A stretch of 64,000 nucleotides of DNA, from the NCBI GenBank assembly GCA_002245135.1, contig NGBS01001160.1:620001-684000 (forward strand), in the 5' to 3' direction. Source of the stretch: Proteromonas lacertae (lineage: Eukaryota > Sar > Bigyra > Opalinata > Proteromonadidae). The translations under genes were made by a program, and so were the position numbers. Under the pieces are notes generated by a model. That model had not been told where the DNA came from. It worked only from the letters and a program-made list of their open reading frames with translations, and ran no database searches. The first letter of the stretch is position 1; every line of letters begins with the position of its first letter. Shown here piece by piece: positions 54,858-64,000 of the stretch.

Positions 54858-57247
54858 CTGAGTTCGGCAACGGGACGTCCTTTTGTGTTTTGTCCCGTCC
54901 CTTGTCCTTTTCATACACGAAAACTTCTCGTTGATTACACATGTCCTCTTTGTCCCGGGACGTGTAGTTTAACACGTCCTTTTTTGTCCTATATTTTTGA
55001 GTTTAAATTTCTGTTTTTTTAATTAAAATATTCTGCAATAACATTAAATAAGCTTAATATTAAGTATTACATACTATACTCAAGTCATTTTTGTATATCC
55101 TAAATAATATCTTTTGAAAATCCATTTAAGCCATATTTGCTATATCTATGAATAATATTTAACCCACTTATACCACTTAGATAACTCTGTATAGTTTAAT
55201 GAAGTATATCCCCATTTACAAACACTCATCGCATAACAGAACTTCACATGATACATGCTTATCATTACACTATTTTCTACTATAACATATGCTTGAATTA
55301 AATACGAATAAAAAGTAGAAAAAAGAAAAAATGTTTGATTAACTCGAGTTCTTGCATTTTGAATGCCATCTCATAATAGGTTTAGAGATAATATCTATAG
55401 ATTATATAACATCAATAATTGCATAGAAAGACCTGGAGAGAAGAATAAAAGGATTGAATGCAAAAAGTGCAAAATGTTTATCATCAAGCATGCTACTCAG
55501 TTAAAAAGACATGCAAGACAGTATTTTAGATTATTATTATAATTTATAGTTGCACAAGCGTAGCAGTTCAGTCAACAATTGATATGAGTGATCATAGCAA
55601 AGACATGGAGATTGTTGAGTTAATAATAGAAAACAATCTCCCTTTAAGCGTAGTTGAATCCAAATCGTTCAAAAGCTTGTTCAAAAATTATGCTGTGCCA
55701 TCAACTAAAAAAGTAAAAAGAATAATTGAAACAGAATCGAAGAAAATGTTAAATGAGTGTATAGATAGAAGAAAAAAACTAACAATAATATTGGATGAAT
55801 GGAAAAATATACTTGGAAATAGCATCATAAACATAGCAGTTAAACAGAATCAAAGAATTGTATTTGTTGAAAGTGTATTACAAAAAAAGGTACAAACAAC
55901 AAGAAATATTGTAGATCTTATTTCTGATACCTTAGAAAGAAATAATTTGGATATGAATAACATTTCTGCAGTAGTAACTGACAACAATCCAACTATGAAA
56001 CATATTGGTGAAGTTATTCAACAAAGAACAAGCAATACAATTAATACATTTGGTTGCCTTGCTCATGTTGTAAATTTAATTACCAAAAAAATAATGGAAA
56101 TTGATAAGTATAATGATATTCTTCAGTATTGCAATGACATGATTCATAAACTAAAAACCAATACACGAGTAAGACAATTTATATTCAACAAATATCAGGA
56201 AGTTCCGCAGATCAGAAAAGGATGTCCAACTAGATGGACATCCTTTTCAAAAATGTTTAGCAAAATTATTAAACACAAAGATATTTTAATTGATGCTAAG
56301 TTATTAGATGAAAGTCGTTGCGAAGAAATAAGTGAAATAATGAAAATTACCAACAAGCTATCAGCATATGTGCAAGAATTAAGCAGAGATAGCACTACTT
56401 TAAGCGATGCATACTGTATCATTAAATCAATGAAGAGATATTTGAAGTCATGCGAAAATGATAATATTAAGAATATAATTACCAAACAATTGGAATTAGC
56501 GAATTTGGATATATTATTGATAAGTCAATATTTAAATGTAAACTATAAATTCAAACATGGAGATAAAAATAATTACGCAAAGAGATTCATTATAGATAAT
56601 TTCTCTGATATTTGTGACAGAAATTTGGTTGCAGAAATATACTTTTTTGAAAACAGAATGCCATACAATGGTTCACCTTCTTCCATTTTTCGCGAAAGCA
56701 TTTCAACAGATATATGGTTTGCAACATATGGGATATACTTTAGAAATTTAAAGAAAATTTATGACATTTTATCAACAATACCATGTTCAAGCTCTTTTAT
56801 TGAGAGAATTTTCTCCATCGAAAGCGTAATACATTCATACAGGAGAAACAGATTAAACTTAGATACTATTAATAACATTATGAGATTAAAGTATGAATTA
56901 GTTGAGAGAAATAAGAGAGAAATAGAACAAAATGTAGAAAGTGATGAAGATGAAGAAAGTGAAGAAGATGAAGAAAGTGATGAAGATGAAAATAGAGAAA
57001 TTACTAATGTGGAAGTAATAAGTAAAGAAGATGATGAGCAAAGTGAAGAAGGTAGTCCAGATTATCAATGTTATTATTAATTATCTTTATTCTTACTTAT
57101 AAATGTTTTAATAAAATAAAAAATCACATAATTAATTTATATAACAAAAAGGTAATATCAAATGTTTACAAAAAGGACAAATTACTGTCCTTTATCATAC
57201 TCTTGTCCCGGACATGTCCTTTTTGTCCCTGTCCCCGCCGAACTCAG
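54858..57247. mobile_element. hAT transposon 3 (2.39 kb), complete and nested
   Basis: Ends CTGAGTTCGGCAACGGGACG and GTCCCCGCCGAACTCAG; perfect 8-bp duplication GGGCGTAA (54,850-54,857 and 57,248-57,255). Subterminal repeats of GTCC/GGAC-rich sequence occur at both ends. It carries an intact transposase gene on the plus strand and lies within a Tc1-type transposase relic. Confidence 0.92.
55363..57080 (+). CDS. hAT transposase with BED finger and acidic tail (562 aa)
   Basis: Exon 1 is 55,363-55,520 and exon 2 is 55,550-57,080; the 29-nt intron (GTATTT...TATAG) is frame-preserving and completes the BED finger (ECKKCKMF ... LKRHARHC). The catalytic core shows TIILDEWKN (first Asp), VV.TDNNPTMK (second Asp), FGCLAHVVNLI (CxxH), CPTRWTS and SSFIERIFS (Glu) in the dimerisation region. 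The last 50 residues are Glu/Asp-rich. No lesion seen, and terminal repeats match, so activity is plausible. Confidence 0.9.
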
Positions 57248-57689
57248 GGGCGTAATTCTTGCTCCATGTATCCTAACATATCCAAAAAACTATTTATCTA
57301 TTCTTATTAAGTGATGAATGGATAGCAGCTGTGTACTCTCTAACAGCAAACGATAGATACAGAGACTGGCTATTATTTCTGATAACATTGCCTATTATAT
57401 TCGATTTATTTTCAGTTAAAATCCTTTTCCTACCTTTTTTGATAGATGATTTATCAATATTGTAACTTTTTTTAATTGACTGATAATTATCTTAACTCTA
57501 TTGGCAGATGGTGGAGGTTGTTCTTCTACTATAGGAGCAGAGCTTATGAAATCTTGCCTATAGTATTGATATTGATGTGTATATTTACCATTGATTTAAA
57601 AAATAATATTTATGCAAGTTTAGAGTATATTCAAAAAACACGAAAAATAAATAAAGACAAGCTAGCTCGAATTGTTTTTTGAGAAAAGA

Positions 57690-58759
57690 AATTGTATTTT
57701 ATAAAAAGATAGTCCAAAACTCAAGGATCGAAATTTATTTTGCAAAGCTCGTAGAACAAAACGAAAAACCCTGTAATATGAAAAATTAAAAATTATGATG
57801 TTATTATATTTTTTGTTATAGCAATGTTGCATTATAATCGTAATATATATCCTATGTTTTAAGTATATATATTGTTAGTTTGTTATATAAACCACTTTTT
57901 TTGACATATAAAAACTGTCATAATATGAAAGGAAAACACTATTATTAAAAAGTAAAATTAACTTATATATTAAATATAATATTTATTTCATTAGATGATG
58001 TAAAGAAAAAATGTATCAGTTATACAGGAATTAAGAATTATGCCCTTTGAATTAATTTTTCAATTTTCAAATTTTTTCTCAATCTCTTTTCTATTTTAGT
58101 AATTTTAAAAGTATATGTTTAGATTATTGTAATATAAGAATATTATTAAAATGTAGATGTGCCAGGAGGCTAGTTATGCGACTTGCTGTGTCATGTCCTT
58201 TATTCTATATTATTATATCATTTTTTGTTAATATTTCAAATAATTTGCAAGGTAATTAGCCCTTAAAGACATGAAACTTACATTTAAATTAAAAACTAAT
58301 TATGAAACGAATAGTTTTTATAATTTTGATTAATTATCAATACAATGTGATATTACGTGTTTTAAATATCACATTTTATTTATTTAATACATCAAAATTG
58401 AAATACATTATTAGAGTATAAAATGTTACGAAATTGATCAAGATCTGTTATTTAAAGATTAATCTTCTAATTTTGTGTTAAATATAATTATTTAGATGCA
58501 AAATGAACATATGATGAGATAATAAATATGTGAACTTCTAAAATTTAAATTCTGATGATTTTAAAATGTTTGAATAATAGTAAGTGGATAATATTAGTTT
58601 ATAGTTGAATATTAAACAATTTTTTTCAGCTCAAAAGGAATTGAATTACATTATAAATTAGATTTGTATTTCAAGCGGTTGTATGGTATAGCAATTCAAT
58701 TAGTTTATAAAAATAGATCATATGCGAGTATATTCAAATATAAAAATACACAAATGTAG
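57690..58759. other. AT-rich intergenic region
   Basis: No gene recognised on either strand. The start holds AGAACAAAACGAAAAACC (57,750), a likely end of the Tc1-type element. The rest is low-complexity AT sequence leading to the 3' end of the Mis12-like gene; its polyadenylation region probably lies here. Confidence 0.5.
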
Positions 58760-59572
58760 TTACTTTTTATTTTTTAAAGCATTTTGTCTGTGTAATGTAT
58801 TATATAACACTATCAATAATATAAGCATATATATAGTTATACCTTCAATATTTCCAGTCAATTCTTCCATTTCCTTAACAATTTTATCTAATTCTTTTGT
58901 ATACACTAAATCTATTTAATATATTATCATTTAATGAATATAAATTATACTTGGATTTAATTTATCCACTTCATTCTTTACTTCTGAATAGATATTATCA
59001 ATTCTATTTTTCACCTCTTCATATTTCTTTTTTTTGATCAACAATTGTGAATGTTTTTTGTGAAGCTATTTTATAAATATATACTTTAATAGATACTGTA
59101 TCTAGTCTTATTTGATCATTCAAAAGCAATTCATTCAATTCTTCTTCTTCTTTACTCTATTAATATATAATTTTTATTTTTATAAGTACAATATTTGGTT
59201 GAACTATCTCTTGTACATCTTCATTTATTACTATTGGAACATCAAAGATGCTTTCTCTTGAATATTTTAAAAATTCTATTAAACTTTTATTATATCCTTC
59301 TATGAATGAATTTAATATATTATCAGATGCCTAGAATTATCATAATTCATTGAAATACTTTCTGAAGCAAATCAAAATAAGGATCCCCTTTGCTAATTTC
59401 GGTTGCCTTTAAAATAGCATCTTCCATCTTATCCACAGAGTCGGCACATAAATCAAATCCTGCTTTTGCAACTACACATTACAATTATCAAGTAAATCAT
59501 ACTATCATTAACTAATTCAGCAGCTGTAAATCCTAAAAACTCTTTCTCTTTCTCTGTTGCTGATATAGACAT
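58760..59572 (-). CDS. MIS12: Kinetochore protein Mis12 homologue (216 aa, 6 exons)
   Basis: Visible only after splicing: exons 59,572-59,503, 59,471-59,359, 59,330-59,190, 59,156-59,097, 59,065-58,951 and 58,911-58,760; introns 30, 28, 33, 31 and 39 nt, all GT...TAG, total 651 nt in frame with one stop. The N-terminus KEFLGFTAAELVND ... DSVDKMEDAIL matches the Mis12/Mtw1 head (human QFFGFTPQT; yeast LIDDIINAVNE). YSRESIFDVPIVINED fits the conserved middle, followed by a coiled coil (EELNELLLNDQIR, KKKKYEEVKNRIDNIY). Length equals the family norm (about 205-290 aa). Expected partner role: MIND complex linking centromere to Ndc80. Not search-confirmed. Confidence 0.78.
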
Positions 59573-59700
59573 TTTAAAAATTCAAAAATAAAAATATGTA
59601 AATTACATGTAGCAATTACATTATCAATTCTATTTTGAATAAACCATTTTAAAACATCATAAAAATAGAATTATGTGTGTTATTATTAATAATAATTTAA

Positions 59701-60592
59701 TTAATGCTTTGTCTCAACCATTTTATCAGTAGGAATATCGTGAATTTGAATTTGGTCATCGTCAAGAATTGTTTCTTGAATAGTTGGATCATTCATTTCT
59801 TCAGGAAGTCTGTTGTATATCAAACCTCTTCTCTCAGGATGAACAGGGAATGCATTTCTTGGATAGTCATTATCAAGTCTTTCCCAGTATCCATATTCTC
59901 GTTTATCATATTCAATTTCATCCACATTCTTTGAAGTTTCTTTCTGGTGAAGAACTGCATTTTGAGATATCTCATTTCTTGTTTCATTAATCTTTTCTAA
60001 TTCTTCTTTTGTAATTTCTTTCACTTTTCTAGCTGGACAACCTCCCCATAATTCACCTGGTGGTACTATTTTATGTGGAGTTAATACTGAATGAGGCAGA
60101 AGCGCTGATCCTTTTTTCATTACACTTCCATCTAATACTATTGATGAATCACCAACAAAACAATCACTTTCTATGGTACAAGCATGGACTATAGCTTTTG
60201 GTCTTACAATTGTATTGTTTCCAATCACTGTTGGCAAGAATTCTGTAAGATCTGCAACATGGACAATGACATTTTCATGTAAATGTACATTGTCTCCAAT
60301 TGTGACTGGAGCATCATCACCTCTAATAGATGAACCATACCAAAAACTGCAATTATCACCAACTGTTACATCACCAACTATTGTGGCATTTGGAGCAAGA
60401 AAAGTTGTTTTACCTAATTTTGGTGACTTACCTTTGAATGACAAAATTTGACTTTGGGGTAATACTAAGAAGATATACTAAATTGATAAATATACACTTT
60501 TCAGTGTATGCTGCACTACCTTGAAGTGCGCATCCTATTGATTCGAACACTTTTCCACATGTTCTAAGCGTACCACAGATGATTTTATTCAT
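59701..60592 (-). CDS. Mitochondrial gamma-carbonic-anhydrase-like protein (286 aa, 2 exons)
   Basis: Exon 1 is 60,592-60,496 (MNKIICGTLRTCGKVFESIG), the intron is 31 nt, and exon 2 is 60,464-59,701. A left-handed beta-helix of hexapeptide repeats (APNATIVGDVTVGDNCSFWY) is followed by GELWGGCPARKVKEIT. The N-terminal GKVFESIGCALQG block matches plant and protist complex I gamma-CA proteins, where they form a membrane-arm domain. One His remains in VIVHVADL and one in KAIVHACTIE, but the position of the first His in the usual GHSAVLHG block is Pro (VRPKAIVH). One zinc ligand therefore seems lost, as in the non-catalytic CAL subunits. Spacing to Mis12 is 129 bp. Confidence 0.88.
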
Positions 60593-60733
60593 TTTAAATA
60601 AACTTAAGGTGATGAGGCTTAATTTATTATGAAATCTTTATTTAACTCAATCAACAAGCTTAGACTTGTGAATTCTATTTTGAATAAACAGATTATTAGA
60701 AGAAAAGAAATGTATATATGTAATAGTAAAGAA

Positions 60734-62106
60734 TTAACTCATTAAAAAATTATAAGTACAGCATGCTGCTGTACTTAATGCATAGAAAAGAACAAATGCA
60801 ATAATCACTTTGAAATTACCAGCCTATAATACATTAAAAGTATAAATAATACTGATTGCATGAAATTATAAGCAATTAATCCATAAACTAATCCTTTCAA
60901 TGTTTGTAGACCAATATAATTAGCACAAGATAAAGAATGACAACATTTCTTTTCTTTTTTATCATCATCAACAGAAGCTGTAAATTTTCTATTGTTCCAT
61001 TCCTTTTCACTATGTTCCCAATGTTTCTAAATAACAATAGTAATAAATATACAGTAATAATATCATATAAATCCTTAGTTGCAGTTAATTCTAATCCATG
61101 TCCTTGATTCTGTATAATAAACTGTTTACAATTCAATCCTTTTGTTAATATATCAGAATTACGATAATCTATTGCTGCATCTTGATTGCCATGAACTGAT
61201 ATTATTGGCAAACCTGTTTGTCTAACACTGTCCATATCCTTAACAGAGAAATTATGTGATAAAACAGTTATTAGGTGAGATAGTACTGATGAGTATGCTG
61301 GAAATGGTGCTTTTTCTTCTACTGACATAAATATTCCTTCTAACAATTGTTTCTCTTCTTTACTCCAGTTCTTTGGAAGTCTATTTAAATTTGAATACAT
61401 TATATATATATATATATATATATACATAAAAGAAGGATCTATTTTTGCTTTAAGGCTTTTACTTCTCAAAAATGAATGTCTATTAAATAAATAATAAAAA
61501 ATAATACAATCCTAACATAATTTGAGTTGTAATTTCAGATGTAGGAACAGCTACAAAATTAGGATAAGTAGCTAATAAACTCAAAGAGCACATTCTATAT
61601 GGTATTAACTTTGACAACTCTTGGCATATCATTCCTCCCATTGAAATACCAATAACATGAACTTTATCCCAATGTAAATAGTCTAACACATATACAGCAT
61701 CTCTTGCCATATCTCTTGAGGTCCACCAACCTAATACGTTTGAAGAACTTTTGCCTGTTCCTCTATTATCAAACACACAAATCTAAAATTAATAATTATT
61801 TCATAAATACTTGATATTTATCTTCTTGGCCTTTGAATCTGTACAACTATAATGACATAAATAACTATATATACTAAATGACCCCAACAGTTTCCTGGAC
61901 GTAATAAACCATGAACAAACATTACTTTTATGCTTCCATTACCCCATAAATTGTAATGTATGAAGCCGTTAGGCTGAGGTACAAAACAATATCCTTCATT
62001 TCTATCATAAATATCAATAAATGAGAAAGACATACAGAGAATCAACATCAACAGCATCAGTTTCAAGAGAATGCACAAAATCTTCAGTAGGTTTGATAGT
62101 TGACAT
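60734..62106 (-). CDS. Alpha/beta hydrolase with C-terminal membrane segments (384 aa, 8 exons)
   Basis: Exons 62,106-62,036, 62,001-61,875, 61,846-61,811, 61,782-61,508, 61,479-61,426, 61,380-61,053, 61,026-60,853 and 60,823-60,734; introns 26-45 nt, all in frame. Hydrolase motifs: VMFVHGLLRPGNCWGH (oxyanion), FDNRGTGKSS, IGISMGGM (nucleophile Ser), SVHGNQDAAID (acid) and NQGHGLEL (His). After the fold, HWEHSEKEWNN leads to two hydrophobic helices (LVYGLIAYNFMQ, VIIAFVLFYALSTAACC), an uncommon tail that would tether the enzyme to a membrane. Substrate unknown. Neighbours at 97 and 142 bp on the same strand. Confidence 0.87.
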
Positions 62107-62202
62107 TATTTTAGATTTGTTCTCTCAGAAATACAAAAGAATCTAAAAAAGCAAATTTGGTTTATGAAAAAAACATTTTGGTATTAATTTTTAAAAAGTG
62201 TT

Positions 62203-62934
62203 TTATCTGGGTGGAAGACCATATTTTTCTGGATTAAAATCATTTAATGTGTTTAATACTTCATCAGCATCTGTAAACAAACTTAAATTATGAATCTCTC
62301 CAGGAATAGCAATTGCAGTCATTCCAGCAGCTTTAGAACCTTTTATACCATTTACACTATCTTCAAACACAATACAATCTTTCGGTGATACTTTCATCTT
62401 TTCTGCTGCCTTTAAAAAGATATCTGGTGCTGGCTTACCATTTATTACTTCATTTCCTGTTGCCATACATTCAAAACGTTTTAACATTTCTGGATGCCTT
62501 TCCATTTTCTTATATACTGATTCTGGAATTGAAGAAGTTGCTAGACATTGCCTTATGTTGTGATTGAAAAAATATTCTGTCAATTCATTTGCTCCAACAG
62601 TATATTCTGCATCTGACATCACTTCTTGACAATATCTTTCCCATCTCTCATTCTATTGTTTTTATATCACATAATTATAAATATACATATTCTTCTATTG
62701 TAATTGGCAATTGCATTGAATTTATTATTATCTCAGAATGTTTTGATTGATTAACACCAATAACACTTTCCCTCACATCTCTTGGTAATTTGCTAGAGTC
62801 TTTTCCACACTCATCTATAATTCTGTGAATGATTTTTTCGTTGATTATTTCTGTAATTAAAAGAGTTCCATCTAAATCCCATATTATACACTTTTTAACT
62901 ATTTATCAATGTATATGAATAATATACCAGACAT
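62203..62934 (-). CDS. HAD phosphatase, pseudouridine-5'-phosphatase (HDHD1)-like (222 aa)
   Basis: Three exons: 62,934-62,928 (ATGTCTG only, 7 nt), 62,898-62,687 and 62,652-62,203; introns 29 and 34 nt. The joined N-terminus reads MSVKKCIIWDLDGTLLITE with the DxDGT nucleophile motif I. CLATSS is motif II; GKPAPDIFLKAAEK and CIVFEDSVNGIKG are motifs III and IV. The cap region and GKPAPDIFL favour the HDHD1/GPP group that hydrolyses small sugar phosphates. The 7-nt first exon is unusual but needed to supply an ATG in frame. Confidence 0.85.
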
Positions 62935-63097
62935 TATATGTTATTAATTTAGAAAATTAGCTTGTTAGTAATGAATAATATACTATTTTAATTATTTGGT
63001 GTAACGAAAAGAAACACTATTTTCGTACACCACTACATTAAAATTGTAAATTTCTCCCCATAAACATAACTAAAATAACGCTATAGGTTTATAATAA

Positions 63098-64000
63098 TTA
63101 ATCTTGAGATGGTTTCTTTTGAATGAATCTCTGAGTTTCTTCATTTGCATGAGCATGTTCTAAATCTAAATACTCTTCATCATCTTGTCTTCTTTCTTCA
63201 GGTAAATTCATATAAACAGTTTTAACTCTAGATGGTCTAAATACACACATCACAACTAAGAAAGCAACTAAAAACAAAATTTCCCATCCACCATACATTA
63301 AGCTATATAAATAAAAACAATAATTCAAATATATATATATACAACCAGTAAACTCTCCATACAACAGTCATATTACCTTTCAACCATCTTCCAAAAATAA
63401 CAAATTGAACAAAAACAGAGAAAGTGATCATCAAATATAATAAATACTTCATAGTACTAAATTTCTTAGATGTTTGAGCTTGATCTGAAGTTTCTAAATC
63501 AACTTGTAAAGATTTTATATTCTTCAATAACCAATAGAATAATATTGAATCTAATATTGATGTAAATATTTGAGTAATATATGTTGCTGAATGAGTTAAT
63601 CCATTTGGTAACATAAACACTACTAACTGGAAAAATGTCATTGTAATATAAACCATTCCAAAACAAGTGGCTTTACAGAGCACTTGACCCATTGCTGGAC
63701 GTGTAGTACCAAAACCCATTGTAACAAATAAAAAGAATATTCTACTAATAGTTTTTCTACATGCATATATAAATGCAGTGAATAGAAATAGCATAATATT
63801 AGCAGAACCATTCTTATTATATCCATCATAATATGAATGTACAAATGCTGTATCAATAACACAGAAAATAAGAACGATAAGTATCCATACTTGAATAGTA
63901 TGAAATGAACAGGTGAATAAACAAAAAGCAAACCAATTGATGAGTAAAATTACATAGATTATAGTTAAAGCTATTCATAAATTAATATATAAATACCATA
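63098..64000 (-). CDS. TMEM87/GPR107-type seven-transmembrane (GOST) protein, 3' part
   Basis: Exons 63,302-63,098 and 63,970-63,343 plus four bases of a further exon (64,000-63,997), with introns of 40 and 26 nt. The visible part has at least six hydrophobic helices. Family-like blocks: INWFAFCLFTCSFHTIQVWI, RIFFLFVTMGFGTTRPAMG and YGGWEILFLV..VFRPSRV, followed by an acidic cytosolic tail (EERRQDDEEYLDLEHAHANE). These match the lung-7-TM-receptor domain of TMEM87 proteins of the Golgi. The luminal GOLD domain lies beyond the window. Confidence 0.82.

Larger units (their letters stand above)
54471..57660 (-). pseudogene. Tc1/mariner-IS630-type transposase relic, copy 2, interrupted by hAT 3
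   Basis: The N-terminal part at about 57,660-57,256 (YYRQDFISSAPIVEEQPPP, matching copy 1 YCREDFINSAPAVQQ) reads into FLDMLGYMEQELRP at the hAT border. After removing hAT 3 it continues VFVDERH (first Asp, then TGA where Trp is expected), GNTPVVHSKRGNSQFTVIAS and CIIFMNNASMHHNPEV to 54,471. In the second motif Asn replaces the Asp (MNN versus MDN in copy 1). Dead element serving as an insertion target. Confidence 0.75.

Noticed and set aside
57476-57682. Plus-strand 68-codon ORF at 57,476-57,682
   Set aside because: It is the antisense of the N-terminal part of the Tc1-type transposase relic, whose minus-strand reading matches the copy at 41 kb.
1-64000. tRNA, rRNA, CRISPR arrays, riboswitches, bacterial promoters
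   Set aside because: I saw no cloverleaf with a conserved T-loop, no rRNA-like sequence and no spaced short repeats; the gene structure is eukaryotic.

Overview
The window is nuclear DNA from an AT-rich unicellular eukaryote that uses the standard genetic code. Most introns are tiny GT-AG introns: nearly all of those traced here are 25-45 nt, the longest about 54 nt, and they usually open with GTATAT/GTATAA and close with TAG. A gamma-class carbonic-anhydrase-like protein points away from animals and fungi and toward a protist. DNA-PKcs, Mis12, a TMEM87-type protein and a dynein relic are also present. I cannot name the genus from sequence alone.

Layout. (1) 1-13,870: a decayed BACK/Ig-like/SPRY gene, then a ~12 kb DNA-PKcs gene on the minus strand with nine introns. 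(2) 13,871-24,390: a mobile zone. Large foldback MITEs surround and interrupt a GC-richer block (17.4-24.4 kb) of compact unknown ORFs with different codon use; it looks like an undescribed mobile or viral-type insertion. Fragments of it recur at 25.8-26.1 kb and 38.0 kb, the latter ending in a ~200 bp palindrome. (3) 24.4-51.9 kb: a dense, mostly intronless array of membrane-anchored glycosyltransferases (GT31, GT92, GT4-like, fucosyltransferase-like and others), sugar-type methyltransferases (FkbM, TylF, class I), a DUF229 protein and acyltransferase relics, probably acting on secretory-pathway glycans. Thirteen members read intact; the others are broken, several by a single one-base shift. 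(4) 52-57.7 kb: MITEs bracketing an alpha-mannosidase fragment, and an intact hAT element nested inside an older Tc1/IS630-type transposase gene. (5) 58.7-64 kb: five co-oriented, intron-rich genes 97-164 bp apart: Mis12-like, gamma-CA-like, alpha/beta hydrolase, HAD phosphatase and TMEM87-like.

The ~44 kb between the two gene-dense blocks is therefore an accessory island rich in transposons and glycan-modifying genes. Three hAT copies (two intact, one deletion derivative) have perfect 8-bp target duplications, so transposition was recent. The MITEs sit in or beside several broken genes. Two genes, Mis12 and the 3' half of DUF229, become visible only after removing micro-introns.
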